DNA of 64,000 nucleotides. Origin: Vibrio pacinii DSM 19139 (lineage in GTDB: Bacteria > Pseudomonadota > Gammaproteobacteria > Enterobacterales > Vibrionaceae). A program made the translations under genes and the position numbers. The notes beneath the pieces were generated by a model. It searched no databases and was not told where the DNA came from. It saw only the letters and a program-made list of their open reading frames with translations. Location: assembly GCF_000711795.1 (NCBI RefSeq), contig NZ_JONH01000011.1, positions 179,218-243,217 on the forward strand, given 5' to 3'. This document shows positions 41,045 through 51,709 of this stretch, piece by piece (position 1 is the first letter of the stretch; each line of letters begins with the position of its first letter).

Positions 41045-41734
41045 TTACTCTTGGTCAATCATCCAACGACGGAACGCTTTGCGCTCATCTGTCGAAGATT
41101 TTAAATACCAAGCTTTGAGTTGCTCAACATTTGAAGATGACGAAGATACGTGGGACTCACCGACTTCTTTGTTCTCGGTCATTGTAGGCTTCACAGTTGA
41201 AGAGCTTACTGCCACCGCTGATGTTGTCGCGATTACTACCGCCTCTACTGGCTTATCAACTAATTGGCCGTTATCAAAGTAGATTCCATTGTGGTTATTA
41301 TACTCTAACACCAACTCATCTAAATCCATGTATGGAAAAAGCCCTTGTTTGCCAGGTAACATTTGCTGAGAAAACTCTAACGCCTTACCATCTTGTTCTA
41401 GAATCCATTTCGGCTCAGATTCCGCAAACGCTTTCTTGGCTTCCGCAATACTTCTTGCGGTCGGGTGATTGATTTTAACGACATCACCAGTTACATCGAA
41501 GGATATGACATAAGGTTTAGAGGTAAACACTTTATTGCCGCTACCACGCCCTACTTCCTTGTCCATTCGAACAACAATCTGATTAAACCCATCATTTAAC
41601 GGATTCGAACCAAGTTTGCTTTCAGCCTCTTGGCCATTTACAGCAAGTACTGATACACCCTTCATCGACGTCAACTCCGCCGCGGAAAGCGGCAATGATA
41701 GCAACACGAGCATTAAAGTTGATAGTTTGTTCAC
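41045..41734 (-). CDS. DUF2057 (YccT/CsgI-like) exported protein
   Basis: A 229-residue protein with a signal peptide (NKLSTLMLVLLSLPLSAAEL). The DUF2057 core covers LLAVNGQEAES-type, GFNQIVVRMDKEVGRGSG and VISFDVTGDVVKINHP segments; the actual first text is VLAVNGQEAESKLGSNPLNDG. The C-terminus is Ser/Val-rich with a helical tail (QLKAWYLKSSTDERKAFRRWMI). The GTG start at 41734 has AAAGGA nine bases upstream; a TTG seven codons earlier is unsupported. In E. coli the homologue is a curli inhibitor. Confidence 0.82.
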   Translation of the reverse strand: MNKLSTLMLVLLSLPLSAAELTSMKGVSVLAVNGQEAESKLGSNPLNDGFNQIVVRMDKEVGRGSGNKVFTSKPYVISFDVTGDVVKINHPTARSIAEAKKAFAESEPKWILEQDGKALEFSQQMLPGKQGLFPYMDLDELVLEYNNHNGIYFDNGQLVDKPVEAVVIATTSAVAVSSSTVKPTMTENKEVGESHVSSSSSNVEQLKAWYLKSSTDERKAFRRWMIDQE

Positions 41735-41810
41735 TTCATATTTCCTTTTTAACAACCTGGGAACGGATAATATCCAAAAAATGTATCTACGTTAATAACG
41801 CTAAAAATAA

Positions 41811-41834
41811 AAAGCCACCCATAAGGGTGGCTTT
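41811..41834 (-). terminator. Porin terminator
   Basis: The arms AAAGCCACCC (41811-41820) and GGGTGGCTTT (41825-41834) with loop ATAA; the minus strand continues TTTTTATTTTTAG. Confidence 0.9.
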
Positions 41835-41860
41835 CTAATCTTTATGTTAGCCAGTTCAAA

Positions 41861-42928
41861 TTAGAAGCTAGCTTTAACACCTACAGCAACACCAGTTTCG
41901 CTGTTGTCTGCGTCAGTACCACCAACTTCTACGTAAGCTGTAGTGTTTGGTGCGAAGCCCCAACCTGCGTTAACAAACCAGTTGTCTTCTTCTAGAGCTT
42001 TAACATCGCTATCACCGATGCTGTAACCACCAGCGATAGTCACTGCGTCGATTGTGTAGTCTAGGCCAAGTGCAATTGCAGAAGAATCAACTTTCGCAGA
42101 ACCTGCAGCATCAATTTCAACACCGTAGTAACCAAGTTCAATATTTAGGTTTTCAACTTGGCTGAAACGTAGTTCTAGAGCGTAAAGAGTTTCGTCAGTT
42201 TGAGCGTGACCTTTAACAAGAGCATCACCATATGAACCAACAGTATTACCGTTGTCTAGCCCCTTAGTAACATCATCAGCAGTAATTAGACGCCACTCAG
42301 ATGAAGCACCTTTTGCACTAAGATCAGCTTGAGCGTAGTAAGCTGTAATGTCGAAACCAGATACACGGTAACCAATCTTACCATCTACGTAACCACCATC
42401 TTTACCCATGCGGTCAGCACTTTTCTGGTCTTGAGCAAGAGCAACAGTCGCGTAGAAAGAACCGTTGTCGTAGTCGTAACGAATCATTTCGTCAGCACAG
42501 AAAGAGCTGTCGTTGTTGAAGAAAGACGTTACACCGAACTGGAAATCTGCACCAACACCAGCGTCATCTAGAGCGCCACATGTGCGACCGAACTTAATAG
42601 TACCGCCTTCAGTTGTGTAGAATGCAATGTAAGCATCACCAACTTGAGCGTAAGTATCTTTACCGTCAGTTACGTCGCTAGATGCACCATCAAATTCCCA
42701 GTAACCGCCAAAGCTAACTGCGTCATTTACAGCGTAACGAACGTCAAAGCCAAAATCTGCATCTTGGATTTCTTGAGTGAACTCAGAACCGTCTGCTGTG
42801 TCTTTAACGTAAACAACTTCGATGTCACCTGTAACGCTAACTGACACTTTGTCTTGGTTGTAAAGTTCGATACCAGCTTGCGCTGAACCTGCTGCAAGTA
42901 CTGCTAGAGCTACTAGAGTCTTTTTCAT
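41861..42928 (-). CDS. OmpU-type general porin
   Basis: A 355-residue outer-membrane beta-barrel porin. Signal peptide MKKTLVALAVLAAGSAQA is cleaved before GIELYNQ. The amphipathic strands and the final aromatic ...VGVKASF are typical of gram-negative porins (porin_4). Two cysteines at about residues 117 (GRTCGAL) and 144 (SSFCADE) lie around the constriction-loop region and could form a disulfide, which is unusual for this family. It probably gives passive uptake of small solutes. I do not assign ompU itself. Confidence 0.88.
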   Translation of the reverse strand: MKKTLVALAVLAAGSAQAGIELYNQDKVSVSVTGDIEVVYVKDTADGSEFTQEIQDADFGFDVRYAVNDAVSFGGYWEFDGASSDVTDGKDTYAQVGDAYIAFYTTEGGTIKFGRTCGALDDAGVGADFQFGVTSFFNNDSSFCADEMIRYDYDNGSFYATVALAQDQKSADRMGKDGGYVDGKIGYRVSGFDITAYYAQADLSAKGASSEWRLITADDVTKGLDNGNTVGSYGDALVKGHAQTDETLYALELRFSQVENLNIELGYYGVEIDAAGSAKVDSSAIALGLDYTIDAVTIAGGYSIGDSDVKALEEDNWFVNAGWGFAPNTTAYVEVGGTDADNSETGVAVGVKASF

Positions 42929-43442
42929 AATAATCCACTGCCTTTTCTATAGAATGGGAATTCCTTGTCCGGTTCCCTTATGTTTTTTGATGATAACTCT
43001 TACTTCTTGTGAGTAGGATGTCATCGCCACTAAATTCGAGGTCTAGATTGCAAAAGATTATCCTGCGTGTCAAATGTTCTAAAATTACAACATAAAAAAA
43101 CATAAAAACATTTAAAAACAATAGCTTACATTGTTACATGCGTAAATTTCGACCAACTTCATGTCATTTTCCACCTTATTCAACCAAATGCGGCACAACG
43201 CAAAAACAGGATAAAACACCAAAAAAAAGTGTTATATATTATAATTACAACATATTTGAACGGCAAATCATGACCAGTGGCGTGATATATTTTTTATATT
43301 TAGAATTAATTGTAAGTAACTGAAGGTTCAGTTTTTTTTTGTGAACAAGATCCACCTTTGGCAATAAAGGATTCTATTTCGTGAACTAAGTAGTGTTTAG
43401 CAAACTGTGCTATGATGCCGCACTCGTTATTTAGGCCACCGT
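42929..43442. other. Porin / dinG divergent intergenic region
   Basis: About 510 bases without a supported gene. A minus-strand TTGACA (43073-43068) with CAATCT 17 bases on is a candidate porin promoter, followed by a leader of more than 100 bases. A/T tracts upstream (43080-43140) could be an UP element. On the dinG side TGCTATGAT (43408-43416) is an extended -10. I saw no LexA box. Confidence 0.45.
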
Positions 43443-45515
43443 ATGATTACCAGTAAAGCCCAGCAAGCCATTCGTGCTAGTTATCAAAACCTTCAATTTC
43501 AGCTCGATAACTTTGTACCTCGTCGAGCTCAGAATTATCTTGTTGCAGAGATAGCCAAAACATTATGCGGGGAGTATCACAAATCAACCCGTATTATCGT
43601 TGCCGAAGCAGGCACCGGAATTGGTAAGTCTATCTCTTACTTAATGGCAACGATTCCTGTTGCCGTGCTCAGCAAACGTAAAGTCGTCATTTCAACCGCG
43701 ACGGTCGCTTTGCAAGAGCAGTTGATCAATAAAGATTTACCTCTATATAGAAGGTTGACTGATTTTGAGTTCTCTTTCTTGCTTGCCAAAGGTCGCCAGC
43801 GTTATTGCTGCGCTGAGAAGTTGGCGTCAGTCAGTGGCGTTGACGGTGGTCAGCTCGCTATGTTTGAAAGCAAACCGAAGAAGAAGGATATCGAACAACT
43901 CGAAACCATGTACAAATCGCTTGCGCAGGGTAAGTGGGATGGTGACCGCGACGCTTGGCCAAAACCGATAAAAGATGAAATTTGGCAGAACATTGTGAGC
44001 GATAAACATAGCTGTAATAACAGCATGCCTGCGCACCGTGATTGTCCGTTCCAAAAAGCGCGCGCCGAGATAGATAAAGCAGACGTCATTATTGCGAATC
44101 ACAGTTTGGTGATGGCCGATGCCGATTTAGGTGGGGGCGTGATTCTGCCTGAACCAGAAAACACCTTCTATATATTTGACGAAGCGCATCATCTTCCACA
44201 TGTTGCGCGCGACCACTCGTCAGCCTCTGCTAGCCTCAAAGGTGCGGCCAGCTGGCTTGAACGACTCAACCAGTCGGTGAGTAAATTTGCCAATATGGCC
44301 GAGGAAAAGCGCGTCGCGAGATTTCGCAATGAATTACAAGATTCGGTGCAGCAACTGATTCCTTCGTTATCTCAACTCGCCACACGCTTTGATCCCACTC
44401 ATTTCAACGACAATATCTATCGATTTGAAAATGGTGAACTGCCGAGTTGGCTTGACGAAGAGGCGAAAGATCTCAAAAAGTTAACCAGTAAAGGCGCTCA
44501 AGCGGTGGCGAAAGTTGCTGATCTTATTGCCGAGCGTGTAAAAGATGGCGAATTATCGAACCGACTTGCAGAACCGGCGCTCGCCGAGTTGGGATTCTAC
44601 ATTCAGCGTATGGATAACCTTGCGCAGGTTTGGCGATTAATGGCGGAGCCCATGCGTGAAAAAGGTGCCCCACTGGCACGTTGGTTGGAAGTTAGCTCTG
44701 AACGTGAGGGTGATTTCACCGTCAACGTTTCGCCATTAGAAGTCGGTTGGCAACTCGATCAACAACTGTGGAGCCGCTGTGTTGGCGCTGTACTTACCTC
44801 TGCAACTTTACGCGCCTTAAACTCATTTAGCTTTTTCTGTCGCCAAGCTGGCATCAGTGAAAAAGCGGATGACGGTGTGCGCTTCTTAGCTCTTGCATCA
44901 CCGTTCGATTATGCCGCTCAAGCAGAGTTACACCTGCCCAAAACTAAATGTGAACCCCAAATGCCCCAGTTCACTGATTATCTTATTGAGGCGTTGCCTG
45001 ATCTAATCGAAGATAAGAAAGCCAACTTAGTCTTATTCGCTTCCTATTGGCAGATGAATCAAGTCGCGCAAGCCTTGTCGAATCCTATGCAAAAAAAAGG
45101 TTGGACACTTCAAGTACAGGGACAACAATCTCGCTCAGAAATACTAAAAAAACATAAAACCTTGGTTCAATGTCAAAAGACTAGCGTACTTTTCGGTACT
45201 GGGAGTTTTTCAGAGGGATTAGATCTGCCGGGAGAGCTGCTCGAAAACTTAATCATTACCAAGATCCCTTTCGCGGTTCCGACATCCCCTGTAGAACAAG
45301 CTCATGCAGAGTATATCGAAAGTCGCGGTGGTAACCCGTTTATGCAAATCAGCGTACCGGAAGCGAGCAAAAAGTTAATCCAGTCGGTAGGTCGTTTGCT
45401 GCGTAAGGAACGGGATTCTGGTAAAGTCATCATTCTCGACCGTCGCTTAGTGACCAAACGTTATGGCAGCGCTTTACTTGACTCTCTGCCACCTTTTAAA
45501 CGCGTGATTGAATAA
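43443..45515 (+). CDS. dinG: ATP-dependent DNA helicase DinG
   Basis: A 690-residue superfamily 2 (XPD-like) iron-sulfur helicase, 5'-3' polarity, that unwinds R-loops and forked DNA. Walker A is EAGTGIGKS; the iron-sulfur cysteines lie in RQRYCCAEK and CNNSMPAHRDCPFQ; the DEAH box is IFDEAHH. The C-terminal motif QSVGRLLRKERDSGKVIILDRR is motif VI. Length matches DinG. Confidence 0.96.
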   Translation: MITSKAQQAIRASYQNLQFQLDNFVPRRAQNYLVAEIAKTLCGEYHKSTRIIVAEAGTGIGKSISYLMATIPVAVLSKRKVVISTATVALQEQLINKDLPLYRRLTDFEFSFLLAKGRQRYCCAEKLASVSGVDGGQLAMFESKPKKKDIEQLETMYKSLAQGKWDGDRDAWPKPIKDEIWQNIVSDKHSCNNSMPAHRDCPFQKARAEIDKADVIIANHSLVMADADLGGGVILPEPENTFYIFDEAHHLPHVARDHSSASASLKGAASWLERLNQSVSKFANMAEEKRVARFRNELQDSVQQLIPSLSQLATRFDPTHFNDNIYRFENGELPSWLDEEAKDLKKLTSKGAQAVAKVADLIAERVKDGELSNRLAEPALAELGFYIQRMDNLAQVWRLMAEPMREKGAPLARWLEVSSEREGDFTVNVSPLEVGWQLDQQLWSRCVGAVLTSATLRALNSFSFFCRQAGISEKADDGVRFLALASPFDYAAQAELHLPKTKCEPQMPQFTDYLIEALPDLIEDKKANLVLFASYWQMNQVAQALSNPMQKKGWTLQVQGQQSRSEILKKHKTLVQCQKTSVLFGTGSFSEGLDLPGELLENLIITKIPFAVPTSPVEQAHAEYIESRGGNPFMQISVPEASKKLIQSVGRLLRKERDSGKVIILDRRLVTKRYGSALLDSLPPFKRVIE

Positions 45516-45546
45516 CACTCCGAAGACATAAGTAGAAGAATTAAAT

Positions 45547-46326
45547 ATGGAATTATTTGAGCCAAGCGTACTTGTCGTGTTGGCACTAGTGGCGTTTGCT
45601 GCAGGCTTTATCGATGCGGTTGCTGGCGGAGGAGGCATGCTCACGGTCCCAGCACTGCTATCGTTAGGTTTGCCACCGCACATTGCCCTTGGCACCAATA
45701 AACTTGCGGCTACTTTTGCCTCATCAACGGCCGCTCTCACTTATTACCGAAAACGACTGTTTAAACCACGATGCTGGAAGCGCGCCTTTGTCTCCACCTT
45801 AACTGGAGCGATTTTAGGTACCCTAGCGGTCGATTTAATTGCAACGGAGTGGCTTGAAAAAATATTGCCATTGGTTATCTTGGCGGCCGCTATTTATACT
45901 ATTTGGCACAAAACGCCAAATACGACCGATAACGCCACCCCTCAACCGTGTCCGACACTAAATAAGAAGCAATATATCCAAGGTTTGTCGCTGGGATTTT
46001 ATGATGGCGTGGCTGGGCCTGGCACTGGCGCATTCTGGACGGTCAGTTCTATGGCGCTTTATCGGCTCAATATTTTGCTCGCATCAGGCTTAGCCAAAGC
46101 AATGAATTTTACCAGCAATTTCACATCACTAGTGACCTTTGCGCTACTCGGCCATATCGACTGGCTACTTGGTTTAACCATGGGTGTGTGTTTAATGGCT
46201 GGCGCCTTTGTCGGTGCTCATTCAGCAATACGATTCGGCGCGACGTTTATTCGGCCGGTTTTTGTCACTGTCGTGAGTATTCTTGCCGTCAAGCTTGCCT
46301 ATGAAGCCTGGTTTGTTTCACTGTAA
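45547..46326 (+). CDS. TSUP-family membrane protein (YfcA-like)
   Basis: A 259-residue inner-membrane protein of the TSUP/TauE-SafE family, usually sulfite, sulfonate or organic-anion exporters. The N-terminal helix runs into FIDAVAGGGGMLTVPALLSLGLPPHIALGTNKLA and the second repeat has GFYDGVAGPGTGAFWTVSS. E. coli YfcA is the close comparison. It lies 31 bases after dinG and 14 before priC. The substrate is unknown. Confidence 0.9.
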   Translation: MELFEPSVLVVLALVAFAAGFIDAVAGGGGMLTVPALLSLGLPPHIALGTNKLAATFASSTAALTYYRKRLFKPRCWKRAFVSTLTGAILGTLAVDLIATEWLEKILPLVILAAAIYTIWHKTPNTTDNATPQPCPTLNKKQYIQGLSLGFYDGVAGPGTGAFWTVSSMALYRLNILLASGLAKAMNFTSNFTSLVTFALLGHIDWLLGLTMGVCLMAGAFVGAHSAIRFGATFIRPVFVTVVSILAVKLAYEAWFVSL

Positions 46327-46340
46327 AGGGAGTCTCTGCA

Positions 46341-46892
46341 ATGAGTAATATTCGTCAACTACAATCGACATTAGAACGACTCGCTATTGACGCTGCTGCC
46401 CTTGACCGTCAGCGTGGTGAACACCATCTTCCGCTGTTTGATGAACGATTGTTTCACTCGAAAGCAAAACTATTGGTTCCCTGTGTTAAAGAAACACAAG
46501 CAACCTTGAGCAGTATTGTGCGTGAAGAAGATGCGAAAAAACTGACACCAATGCGCGCTGAATATTTAACGGAACGGTTACTTGCTCAAGTGTCTGCCAT
46601 CCAGCGCGAGCTTGCGACAACAAACATTCGTAAGCACGAGCCGAAACACAAAAGCTATTTTCTAAAGCCGATCAATGAACTGTATCAGCAACTGTCGCAA
46701 CATCAAGAATGGGAACGTCGACTATTAGAAATGGTCAGGGATAAAGAACTCGCGATGCAGTACGCGCCTCCTTTCCAGCAACAAGAAGCGCAGCAATCGT
46801 TACTTGCCACCGAGCAAAGACTCAAACGTTGCCAAGAATCTAAATTAAAGATTGAAAAGCAGATCACTTATCGAGAAAGGAATCAGCCATGA
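46341..46892 (+). CDS. priC: Primosomal replication protein PriC
   Basis: A 183-residue helical protein for replication restart, loading DnaB on stalled forks with PriA or Rep. The FDERLFHSKAKLLVPCVKET motif and the C-terminal basic helices (QHQEWERRLLEMV...AQQSLLATEQRLKRCQ) fit PriC. It overlaps ybaM by four bases (ATGA), the same pairing seen in E. coli. Confidence 0.92.
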   Translation: MSNIRQLQSTLERLAIDAAALDRQRGEHHLPLFDERLFHSKAKLLVPCVKETQATLSSIVREEDAKKLTPMRAEYLTERLLAQVSAIQRELATTNIRKHEPKHKSYFLKPINELYQQLSQHQEWERRLLEMVRDKELAMQYAPPFQQQEAQQSLLATEQRLKRCQESKLKIEKQITYRERNQP

Positions 46893-47062
46893 CAACAAAC
46901 AATACTGGCTTAGAAAATGCCCCGACTGAAATAAAGCTCGCGGTTGATCTTATCTACTTACTAGAAAGTAATGACGTTGACCCGCAGGTCGCTTTGGCCG
47001 CAATAAAAATTGTCAGCGCGGATCTGGAAGAGAAACTGATCCAGCAAAACAATAAATCTTAA
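46889..47062 (+). CDS. ybaM: YbaM-like DUF2496 protein
   Basis: A 57-residue protein, starting MTTNNTGLENAPTEIKLAVD, with the DUF2496 core LIYLLESNDVDPQVALAAIKIV. Start and priC stop overlap (ATGA), matching the E. coli priC-ybaM pair. Its function is unknown; coupling suggests a link to PriC. Confidence 0.88.
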   Translation: MTTNNTGLENAPTEIKLAVDLIYLLESNDVDPQVALAAIKIVSADLEEKLIQQNNKS

Positions 47063-47063
47063 T

Positions 47064-47099
47064 AAAAAGGCGCTTCGATGATTTCGAAACGCCTTTTTT
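47064..47099. terminator. Bidirectional terminator ybaM / chemoreceptor
   Basis: The arms AAAAAGGCG (47064-47072) and CGCCTTTTT (47090-47098), with inner TTCG/CGAA pairing; T-runs on both strands. Confidence 0.88.
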
Positions 47100-47112
47100 G
47101 TTACGTAAACGA

Positions 47113-49230
47113 TCAGACTTTAAATTGACTCACTAACTGCTGCTGTTTATTGGATAAAGCGCCAATTTGTGAGCTAACCGTTTCTGATTCTTCTGCTTGA
47201 GAAAGGATCTGCGCGCTAAGGTCACGGATGTTACTAACGCTCTGATTGACTTCCGCCGAAACCGATTGTTGCTCTTCAGCGGCTCTGACAATTTGTGAGT
47301 TCATATCGTTGATAGAGGCGATCGCTTCAAAAATATGATTGAGCTCTGCAGCGGCTCTTTTCACATGACTGGCTGAATCATTGGCTAAATCATTGCCCTC
47401 TTGAATCGCCTGCACCACATCTCGAGTCCCTTTTTGCACATTTTCAATAACGTGGCGAATCTCACCAACCGAGTCTTGTGTTCGACTGGCTAAGTTACGA
47501 ACTTCGTCAGCCACCACCGCGAATCCTCGCCCTTGCTCACCTGCCCTAGCAGCCTCTATCGCGGCATTGAGGGCAAGCAAATTGGTTTGCTCAGAGATCC
47601 CCTCAATCACTGACAAAATCTCAGTGATATTGGCGTTATTATTCGCTAGCTCTTCAACAACCGGCACTGCTGCGGTCATGCGCTCAACCAAGCGAGCCAT
47701 TTCTGTTTGCGACTGCTCAACCACATTTTGTCCACTACCCGCGGCTTCATTTGCCAGCTCCGCAGCATTCACCGCGGTTTCGGCATTCTGAACCACTAGA
47801 CTGGCGGTTTGCGTCATCTCTTCCGCCGCGGTGGCAACCAAATCCACTTCTTTGAATTGAGAGTCGCTACTTGCTCGCGTTTGCTGAGCCGCAATCGTCG
47901 ACTGTTGTGAAGTGGTGCCAATCTGTAACGTGGTATCAACGACATCACTAATGATCGACTGCAGTTTGTCTAAGAACTTATTAAACCCTTGCGCTAGCTG
48001 ACCAATTTCATCTTGTGATGACACGTCTAGACGCTGAGTAAGATCGCCCTCTCCCGATGCGATATCTTCTAATCGAGTCACCACCTGACGAATTGGCTTA
48101 ACCAATCTTGATGCAGACACGGCAATTGTCGCCAAGCCAAATAAGACTAAGATTATTCCAGCCAATAGCTCAGTCGCGATGCTCGATTCAACCTGCTGGC
48201 TAATTGTTGCATCCAGCGCGAGAGCGTCAGCTAATACACTATCACGTGGCATATCAAATAATATCCCCCAAGTCTGATTCGCAATCACGATAGGGGCAAA
48301 CACCTGCAACCATTGACCGTCTTTACTCCACTGAGTGCTGACCTCTTGGCCAAACAATAAATCGGTCAGTTGTTGATTAGATAACGTATCAGTAACAAAT
48401 GGCTGGCCAACTTGAGTCTTGCTCGAATCACTCGCGATCAGCGTCCCATTTAAGCTCATTAAATTAACGCTACCATTACCCGAGAAAAGTTCTTTATCCG
48501 AGTTCGCGACCACATTGACGAGACTATCTAGGCGTAAATCAATACCAAAGAAGCCAATCGCAATATCATCGATCAACAGCGGAACTGAAATTGAAGTTGC
48601 AAGAAACCGTCCGTTATCTTGGTTAACAATACGAGGCGAGGTAATACAAGTGGTTGCGGAAGCGATGGGACAAAAGAAACGCTCACTGTTAGAGTTATCT
48701 GTAAGGGTTGCCTCAGAAAGAACGTTCGCAACCACATTCTCACCGTTTTGAGCAATCATCCAATATGGCGCAAAACGACCGATTTCATTTGAACCAACGT
48801 ATTCAGCATCTATATAGTTGCTATCTTCTGAGTCAAGCAAGTCTGGCTTAAACACCAGATAGGCACCTTGAATTGCATCAAAATCGACTACCGCTCGCCT
48901 GACCATTTCATCAAGCGCAGTTCGCAATGTTTCGCTATCGCCAAAGTTCTCTTCGCTGAGGGTCTTTTGGAACATCGCACTCGACGCCAACATTTCGGCT
49001 CGATATAACGCTTCATTCAAGTATTCCGACACTTCGGTCGCATTCAGTAGTGCCCGCGTCTCCACAATCTGCTCAGATTTGTCACTGACTGACTCAGCGC
49101 TTTGCGCTTTGATTTGATCCTGATTCGTCACTGCGTTATACACAGAGAATCCAATTAACGATAGAGAAGTGACGAGCAGACAGAATCCTGCCAATAAGGT
49201 AATTTTCCATTGCACCGATAAGGTTCGCAT
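47113..49230 (-). CDS. Methyl-accepting chemotaxis protein with dCache sensor
   Basis: A 705-residue transmembrane chemoreceptor. Membrane segment about residues 9-30, a large periplasmic dCache domain ([47 protein letters not shown]), a second membrane segment, a HAMP domain ([28 protein letters not shown]), and the signalling tip [37 protein letters not shown] 49230 has AAGGA seven bases upstream. The ligand is unknown; dCache domains often bind amino acids or small organic acids. Confidence 0.95.
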   Translation of the reverse strand: MRTLSVQWKITLLAGFCLLVTSLSLIGFSVYNAVTNQDQIKAQSAESVSDKSEQIVETRALLNATEVSEYLNEALYRAEMLASSAMFQKTLSEENFGDSETLRTALDEMVRRAVVDFDAIQGAYLVFKPDLLDSEDSNYIDAEYVGSNEIGRFAPYWMIAQNGENVVANVLSEATLTDNSNSERFFCPIASATTCITSPRIVNQDNGRFLATSISVPLLIDDIAIGFFGIDLRLDSLVNVVANSDKELFSGNGSVNLMSLNGTLIASDSSKTQVGQPFVTDTLSNQQLTDLLFGQEVSTQWSKDGQWLQVFAPIVIANQTWGILFDMPRDSVLADALALDATISQQVESSIATELLAGIILVLFGLATIAVSASRLVKPIRQVVTRLEDIASGEGDLTQRLDVSSQDEIGQLAQGFNKFLDKLQSIISDVVDTTLQIGTTSQQSTIAAQQTRASSDSQFKEVDLVATAAEEMTQTASLVVQNAETAVNAAELANEAAGSGQNVVEQSQTEMARLVERMTAAVPVVEELANNNANITEILSVIEGISEQTNLLALNAAIEAARAGEQGRGFAVVADEVRNLASRTQDSVGEIRHVIENVQKGTRDVVQAIQEGNDLANDSASHVKRAAAELNHIFEAIASINDMNSQIVRAAEEQQSVSAEVNQSVSNIRDLSAQILSQAEESETVSSQIGALSNKQQQLVSQFKV

Positions 49231-49439
49231 ACTACATCCTTTTAGCAAACGTGGTTGATGGCTTTTGTATCAAAGCTAAATAACATCGTGAATTACATCA
49301 TAATTCGCCGATTTATCAATCGAAAGTTTAAATAATGTTAACAAAAGCGTTGTCTTGACGCCGAGTTTCACTCGCTTAATTAATTGATGTTAGTATGACA
49401 TCAGCTAAAAAACGAACCGTCAGTAAAAAAGGAATCTAG

Positions 49440-50246
49440 ATGAAATTCATCTCTTTCAATATCAATGGCCTACGTGCTCGCCTTCACCAACTTCAAGCTA
49501 TTATCGATAAGCACCAGCCTGATGTGATTGGTTTACAAGAAATCAAAGTTCATGATGAAGCCTTCCCTCTCGACGCAGTCGAAGCGATGGGTTACAAGGT
49601 TTACTTTCATGGTCAAAAAGCGCATTACGGCGTTGCTATGCTGTGTAAACAAGAGCCGATCTCTGTTCAAAAAGGCTTCCCGAGCGATAACGATGAACAT
49701 CAGAAACGTATGATTATGGTGACGTTGCAAGATGAGCATGGTGAAAAAGTCACGGTTCTAAACGGGTATTTTCCACAAGGTGATAACATCAATCACGAGA
49801 CAAAATACCCTTATAAGCGCCAATTCTACAAAGATTTGATGGCTTACCTGAACGAGTACCACAGCAACGATGAACAACTAATCGTGATGGGAGACATCAA
49901 CATTAGCCCACTCGACAGCGATATTGGTATTGGCGAACCAAACCGTAAGCGTTGGCTCAAAACAGGCAAATGTTCATTCCAACCAGAAGAACGTCAATGG
50001 CTAAAAACGCTACTAGATTGGGGGTTTGTCGATACCTTCCGCCACATTCACCCCGAAGCAAGTGAGCGTTATTCGTGGTTTGATTATCGTTCACGTGGTT
50101 TTGATGACAATCGCGGCCTGCGTATCGATGTCGTGCTGGCAACACCACCTCTGGCCGCTAAATGCATTGAGTCGGATATTGACTATGAGCTACGCGGGAT
50201 TGAAAAGCCGTCAGATCACGCCCCAATATGGTCAACGTTTAAGTAA
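49440..50246 (+). CDS. xthA: Exonuclease III
   Basis: A 268-residue Mg-dependent AP endonuclease and 3'-exonuclease in base-excision repair. Catalytic motifs are [33 protein letters not shown] and SDHAPI. The ATG follows AAAAAGGAATCTAG. Monocistronic, convergent with fabV. Confidence 0.97.
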   Translation: MKFISFNINGLRARLHQLQAIIDKHQPDVIGLQEIKVHDEAFPLDAVEAMGYKVYFHGQKAHYGVAMLCKQEPISVQKGFPSDNDEHQKRMIMVTLQDEHGEKVTVLNGYFPQGDNINHETKYPYKRQFYKDLMAYLNEYHSNDEQLIVMGDINISPLDSDIGIGEPNRKRWLKTGKCSFQPEERQWLKTLLDWGFVDTFRHIHPEASERYSWFDYRSRGFDDNRGLRIDVVLATPPLAAKCIESDIDYELRGIEKPSDHAPIWSTFK

Positions 50247-50279
50247 ACGACAACGCTCGATTGCCATTATTATAAATAA

Positions 50280-50310
50280 AAAATCCGGTGTCAGTGCACC
50301 GGATTTTTTT
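50280..50310. terminator. Bidirectional terminator xthA / fabV
   Basis: 11-bp arms AAAATCCGGTG (50280-50290) and CACCGGATTTT (50297-50307) with loop TCAGTG; T-run to 50310 on the plus strand and an A/T-rich run on the minus strand. Confidence 0.9.
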
Positions 50311-50325
50311 AGACTTCATCATCAA

Positions 50326-51528
50326 TTAGATGGTAATAAAGTCGTGTTCAATTGCTGGATTAACATCAGCATCGTAATCGACGCCTTCAATACCAAAACC
50401 AAATAATTTCAGGAATTCTTCTTTGTACTCAACGTAGTCGGTGAGTTCTTTTAAGTTTTCCGTCGTGATTTGTGGCCATAGCTCACGACAATATTGCTGA
50501 ATATCATCACGCAGTTCCCAATCATCAAGACGCAGGCGATTGTGATCATCCACCTCAGGTACACTGCCATCTTCTTTATATAGACGCTGACTAAACATAC
50601 GGAAGATCTGCTCCATACACCCTTCGTGTACCCCTTCTTCGCGCATCTTCTTGAAGACCATCGCAATGTAAAGTGGCATAACAGGAATCGCAGAGCTTGC
50701 TTGAGTCACAACCGACTTCAGTACTGCAACATTTGCGCTGCCACCTTTAGCGGCTAACTTCTCGTTTAGCGCTGATGCGGCGCGGTCCAAGTCCATTTTG
50801 GCACGACCCAGTGCGCCGTCCCAGTAGATTGGCCACGTCAGCTCAGTACCGATGTAGCTGTATGCCACGGTTTTACAACCGTCTGCAAGAACACCCGCTT
50901 CAGAAAGTGTGTTGATCCACAGTTCCCAATCTTCGCCGCCCATGACGGTGATGGTGTCTTTGATCTCTTCTTCTGTTGCAGGCTCAACACTCGCTTCAAT
51001 GATTACATCTTTATTGGTGTCAACCGCTGTCGAAGTGTAAGTTTCACCAATCGGTTTTAGTGCAGAACGCACTAGCTCACCTGTTTCTGGCATTTTACGT
51101 ACTGGAGATGCCAGCGAGTAAACCACCATATCAATCTGGCCAAGATCTTGTTTAATCAGATCAATGGTCTTTTGCTTGGCTTCATTTGAAAACGCGTCAC
51201 CATTTAAGCTTTTGGCATACAAGCCCTCTTCACGAGCCAGTTTTTCAAATGCCACTGAATTGTAAAAGCCTGCCGTGCCGGGCTTTTTCTCTGTGCCTTC
51301 TTTTTCAAAGAACACACCGATAGTTGAAGCACCACCGCCGAATGCAGCCGCGATACGAGAAGATAGACCGTAGCCACTTGATGCGCCAACCACTAGCACA
51401 CGTTTTGGTGCATTCTTGATTGGACCTTGCGCTTTAGTGTAAGCGATTTGTTCTTTTACGTTAGCTTCACAACCCACTGGATGCGTTGTGGTACAGATAA
51501 ATCCACGAATTCTAGGTTTGATGATCAT
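50326..51528 (-). CDS. fabV: Enoyl-ACP reductase FabV
   Basis: The 400-residue NADH-dependent enoyl-ACP (trans-2-enoyl-CoA) reductase for the last step of fatty-acid elongation. [20 protein letters not shown] is the FabV N-terminus. The NAD motif is [21 protein letters not shown] and the active site fits Y-x8-K ([10 protein letters not shown]). This type was first found in V. cholerae and resists triclosan. ATG 51528 has AAGGAAG seven bases upstream. Confidence 0.97.
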   Translation of the reverse strand: MIIKPRIRGFICTTTHPVGCEANVKEQIAYTKAQGPIKNAPKRVLVVGASSGYGLSSRIAAAFGGGASTIGVFFEKEGTEKKPGTAGFYNSVAFEKLAREEGLYAKSLNGDAFSNEAKQKTIDLIKQDLGQIDMVVYSLASPVRKMPETGELVRSALKPIGETYTSTAVDTNKDVIIEASVEPATEEEIKDTITVMGGEDWELWINTLSEAGVLADGCKTVAYSYIGTELTWPIYWDGALGRAKMDLDRAASALNEKLAAKGGSANVAVLKSVVTQASSAIPVMPLYIAMVFKKMREEGVHEGCMEQIFRMFSQRLYKEDGSVPEVDDHNRLRLDDWELRDDIQQYCRELWPQITTENLKELTDYVEYKEEFLKLFGFGIEGVDYDADVNPAIEHDFITI

Positions 51529-51663
51529 ATTCAACTTCCTTTAAAAAACCCCGCTAGGATAAAAGGTTCGCCAGTGGATCGCATCTAATTTCTGTCAAAA
51601 CAGCGCTAAAATGCAAGTGGTTGGAGCACTTTCACTCGATAGCTTGAGTTTACGCAAAAAATA

Positions 51664-51685
51664 AAGGCACCTGAGTCGGTGCCTT
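51664..51685 (-). terminator. fadE terminator
   Basis: The arms AAGGCACC (51664-51671) and GGTGCCTT (51678-51685) with loop TGAGTC; on the minus strand followed by TATTTTTTG. Confidence 0.8.
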
Positions 51686-51709
51686 GAACTGTTCAACACG
51701 TTTTGCAGC

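Noticed and set aside
43201..43221. AACAC/GTGTT repeat with an A-run upstream of dinG
   Set aside because: A 5-bp stem with a homopolymer loop in very A/T-rich DNA; chance is a sufficient explanation.
43385..43442. LexA box upstream of dinG
   Set aside because: No CTGT-n8-ACAG pattern was found near the start, so SOS control of this copy is not supported by sequence.
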